Shown here one piece after another: positions 61,722 through 64,000 of a stretch of 64,000 nt of DNA (positions within the stretch are counted from its first letter, which is position 1; each line of letters starts with the position of its first letter). The notes below the pieces were generated by a model. It had not been told where the DNA came from. It saw only the letters and a list, made by a program, of their open reading frames with translations, and made no database searches. Location: NCBI RefSeq assembly GCF_008727865.1, contig NZ_VTWU01000006.1:186001-250000 (forward strand), given 5' to 3'. The stretch comes from Hymenobacter busanensis (GTDB lineage: Bacteria > Bacteroidota > Bacteroidia > Cytophagales > Hymenobacteraceae). Both the position numbers and the translations under genes were made by a program.

Positions 61722-64000
61722 TTACCCGGCCAGAAAGCGCGCCAGGTGCGGGGCCGTTTTGCTGTTTTTGGACCGTGCTACTTCAGTCGGCGCACCAGCC
61801 ACCACTACTTTTCCGCCCTCGTCGCCGGCACCGGGCCCGATGTCCAGCACCCAGTCGCTGCTGGCTACCACGCGCATGTCGTGCTCCACTACCACCACCG
61901 TGTTGCCGGCCTCTACCAAGCCATCGAGTTGGGTGAGGAGTTTTTCTACGTCGGCGGGGTGCAGGCCGGTAGTGGGCTCGTCGAGGATGTAGAGCGAGTT
62001 GCCGCGCTGGGCTTTTTGCAGCTCGGTGGCCAGCTTGATGCGCTGGGCCTCGCCCCCGCTCAGCTCGGTAGCCGGCTGGCCGAGGCGCAGGTAGCCCAAG
62101 CCCACTTCGCGCAGCACCGTGAGGGCGCGCTGCACGGCCGGCTCTTCGTCGAAAAAGGCCCAGGCGTCGTCCACCGTCAGGGCCAGTACCTCGGCAATGT
62201 TTTTGTCACGGTAAGTTATTTCGAGGGTTTTGGCGTTGTAGCGGGCGCCGTGGCAGGTGGGGCACGGCGCGTACACGCTGGGCAGGAACAGCAGCTCCAC
62301 CATCACGAAGCCTTCGCCCTGGCAATGCTCGCAGCGGCCCTTGGCCACGTTGAAAGAGAATCGGCCGGCGTCGTAGCGGCGCTTGCGGGCGGCGGGCGTG
62401 GCGGCAAACAGCTTTCGCACGTGGTCGAAGAGGCCGGTATAGGTGGCCATGTTGGAGCGCGGCGTGCGCCCGATGGGTTTCTGGTCGACGCGTACCAGCC
62501 GCTTGATGTGCTCCATGCCGCTCACGATGCGTCCGCCGGTTTCGGGGGCCGCCGTGCGCTCCAGTGGGTCAGTTTCCTCGTCTTCCGGTACCAGCTCGTG
62601 CCCCAGGTGTTCGGCCACCAGCTCCACCAGCACTTGGCTTACGAGGCTCGATTTGCCCGAGCCCGACACGCCGGTGACGGTGGTAAACACGCCCAGCGGG
62701 AAATCCACGTCGAGGGCCGCAAGGTTGTTGCGCGTTACGCCTTGCAGGCGCAGCCAGCCGCGCGGGGCGCGCGGCTGGCGTGGCGTGGCGTGGCCCGGCT
62801 CGGCAAACAGGTAATGCCGCGTCTGCGAGTTGTCGATGTTGGCCAATCCGGCGGGCGGGCCGCTGTAAAGTACTTCGCCGCCTTGCTCACCGGCGGCGGG
62901 CCCCACGTCCACCAGCCAGTCGGCCTGGCGCACCACGTCCAAGTTGTGCTCGACCACAAAGAGCGAGTTGCCGGCTTTTTTGAGCGACGCCAGGGCTTTC
63001 AGCAGGGCCTCGGTATCAGAGGGGTGCAAGCCGGCGGAGGGCTCGTCGAGCACATATACCACGCCGAACAGATTGGAATAGAGCTGCGTGGCCAGGCGCA
63101 GGCGCTGCAATTCGCCGGGCGACAGCGTGGGCGTGCTACGCTCCAGCGACAAATACCCCAGCCCCAGATCGAGCAGCACGGCGAGGCGGGCGCACAAGTC
63201 GGCGGCAATGCGCTGGGCTACCACGGCCTGCTCGGGGTGGGCGGCGTCGTGGTGCTTGCGGCCGGGCGCGGTGCCCTCGGCAAAGGGCCGCAGCAGCTGG
63301 GCCACGCGCTTGAGCGGCAGCCGCGACATGTCGGCAATATCGAGCCCGGCGAAAGTAACGGCCAACGACTCGGGCCGCAGGCGTTTGCCGTGGCAGAGCG
63401 GGCATTCGGTGCTCAGCATGTACTGCAGGGCGCGTTTTTTCATCAACGGACTCTGGGTGGTGCCAAACGTGTGCAGCACGTAGCGCTTCACGCCCGTGAA
63501 GGTGCCCATGTAGTTGGGCGGCTCCTTGCGCTTGAGGGCCCGCTGCGTTTCGGCGGGCGAATAGCCGGGGTACACCGGCACCACTGGCTGCTCGTCGGTG
63601 TACAAAATCCAGTCTCGGTCTTTCTGCGGCAACTCCTGCCAAGGCGTGTCCACGTCGAAGCCGAGCGTCACGAGAATGTCGCGCTGGTTTTGGCCGCCCC
63701 AGGCCGGGGGCCACGCCGCAATGGCCCGCTCCCGAATGGTGAGCGTGGGGTTGGGCACCATCGACTGCTCCGTCACGTCGTAGATGCGGCCCAGGCCGTG
63801 GCAGGTGGGGCAGGCGCCTTCGGGCGTGTTGGGCGAAAATCCTTCGGCGTACACAATGCCCTGCCCGGCGGGGTAGTGTCCGGCCCGCGAATAGAGCATG
63901 CGCAGCAGGTTCGAGAGCGTGGTGACCGAGCCCACCGACGAGCGGGTGGTGGGGGTGCCCCGCTGCTGCTGCAAAGCCACGGCCGGCGGCAGCCCGTCGA
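61722..64000 (-). CDS. UvrA2-like ATPase of the excinuclease ABC family (5' end outside the window)
   Basis: 759 codons are in the window and the frame runs off the right edge (reading DGLPPAVALQQQRG at the border), so the first ABC Walker A is missing. Visible in order: zinc-binding CPTCHGLGRIYDV, then a second CPLCHGKR; ABC signature LSPGELQRLRLA and Walker B VYVLDEPSAGLHP of half 1; Walker A GVSGSGKSSLVSQ of half 2; CEHCQGEGF and CPTCHGARYN; LSGGEAQRIKLA and LYILDEPTTGLHP of half 2. The architecture is UvrA; the shorter form without the UvrB-binding insertion fits UvrA2/DrrC-type proteins linked to DNA-damaging-drug tolerance, not the main repair UvrA. The class assignment is tentative. 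Confidence 0.85.
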   Translation of the reverse strand, partial: DGLPPAVALQQQRGTPTTRSSVGSVTTLSNLLRMLYSRAGHYPAGQGIVYAEGFSPNTPEGACPTCHGLGRIYDVTEQSMVPNPTLTIRERAIAAWPPAWGGQNQRDILVTLGFDVDTPWQELPQKDRDWILYTDEQPVVPVYPGYSPAETQRALKRKEPPNYMGTFTGVKRYVLHTFGTTQSPLMKKRALQYMLSTECPLCHGKRLRPESLAVTFAGLDIADMSRLPLKRVAQLLRPFAEGTAPGRKHHDAAHPEQAVVAQRIAADLCARLAVLLDLGLGYLSLERSTPTLSPGELQRLRLATQLYSNLFGVVYVLDEPSAGLHPSDTEALLKALASLKKAGNSLFVVEHNLDVVRQADWLVDVGPAAGEQGGEVLYSGPPAGLANIDNSQTRHYLFAEPGHATPRQPRAPRGWLRLQGVTRNNLAALDVDFPLGVFTTVTGVSGSGKSSLVSQVLVELVAEHLGHELVPEDEETDPLERTAAPETGGRIVSGMEHIKRLVRVDQKPIGRTPRSNMATYTGLFDHVRKLFAATPAARKRRYDAGRFSFNVAKGRCEHCQGEGFVMVELLFLPSVYAPCPTCHGARYNAKTLEITYRDKNIAEVLALTVDDAWAFFDEEPAVQRALTVLREVGLGYLRLGQPATELSGGEAQRIKLATELQKAQRGNSLYILDEPTTGLHPADVEKLLTQLDGLVEAGNTVVVVEHDMRVVASSDWVLDIGPGAGDEGGKVVVAGAPTEVARSKNSKTAPHLARFLAG

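Overview
The window looks like a chromosomal segment of a high-GC member of the Bacteroidota, most probably Hymenobacter or a close relative. The reasons are the four large secreted proteins ending in type IX secretion (T9SS) type A sorting domains, the DUF4394 and PID-CTERM proteins, lipoproteins with Bacteroidota-style lipoboxes, many intergenic stem-loops, and GC-rich codon use. No prophage, insertion sequence with a transposase, or CRISPR array is visible.

Layout. 1-2.4 kb: the end of a probable ECF sigma factor gene, an anti-sigma-like membrane protein, a Spy/CpxP-like periplasmic protein and a class III aminotransferase. 2.5-12.3 kb: TerB-like protein, pfkA, miaA, a glycosyltransferase, a 1358-residue hybrid histidine kinase with a stand-alone receiver, an MBL phosphodiesterase and a lipoprotein. 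12.5-18.5 kb: a glyoxalase-family gene broken by an in-frame stop, an RqcH-like NFACT gene, tRNA-Leu(GAG), an iron-handling group (low-affinity iron permease, Dps, VIT transporter), MOSC and DUF2490 proteins. 18.7-30.8 kb: a surface and secretome region with two copies of a [beta-propeller T9SS protein + PPC-domain lipoprotein] module, a remnant of a restriction-modification methyltransferase between them, a DUF4394 T9SS protein and a PID-CTERM miniprotein.

30.9-40.5 kb: a secreted CocE-type hydrolase, then the most notable locus. On the minus strand, in transcription order, it holds a PcfJ-like gene, a Ro60/Rsr gene (TROVE + VWA), an array of eight structured RNAs about 1.15 kb long, and two tandem rtcB genes. 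Each RNA unit is closed by a long terminal helix carrying the shared pair of motifs GTGCCGTAG (5' strand) and GTTGCCC (3' strand). In six units the helix carries a tRNA-like body in permuted order: T-arm, acceptor 3' strand, loop, acceptor 5' strand, D-arm. This is the architecture of YrlA-type bacterial Y RNAs, the known partners of Ro60. The parts fit an RNA quality-control and repair system in which Ro60 with interchangeable Y RNAs selects or gates RNA substrates and RtcB rejoins broken ends.

41-64 kb: a small AT-rich gene of unknown function with its own promoter and terminator, an HDAC-family deacylase overlapping a J-domain gene, an alpha/beta hydrolase, a TetR regulator with a clear operator, DUF3592, MaoC and MATE genes, an FG-GAP T9SS protein, two SDR enzymes (one a Tat-exported stress-type protein, one PhbB-like), an amine oxidase, a PmtA-like methyltransferase, an RsbQ-like hydrolase coupled to a PAS histidine kinase, several small uncharacterised proteins in paralogous pairs, a tandem UspA protein and a UvrA2-like ATPase that runs off the right edge.

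Intergenic space is rich in long palindromes. At least four belong to one dispersed family (core GAAGCATCT or GAAGGACC). One of these sits inside a 267-bp nested fold-back element between the two rtcB genes.
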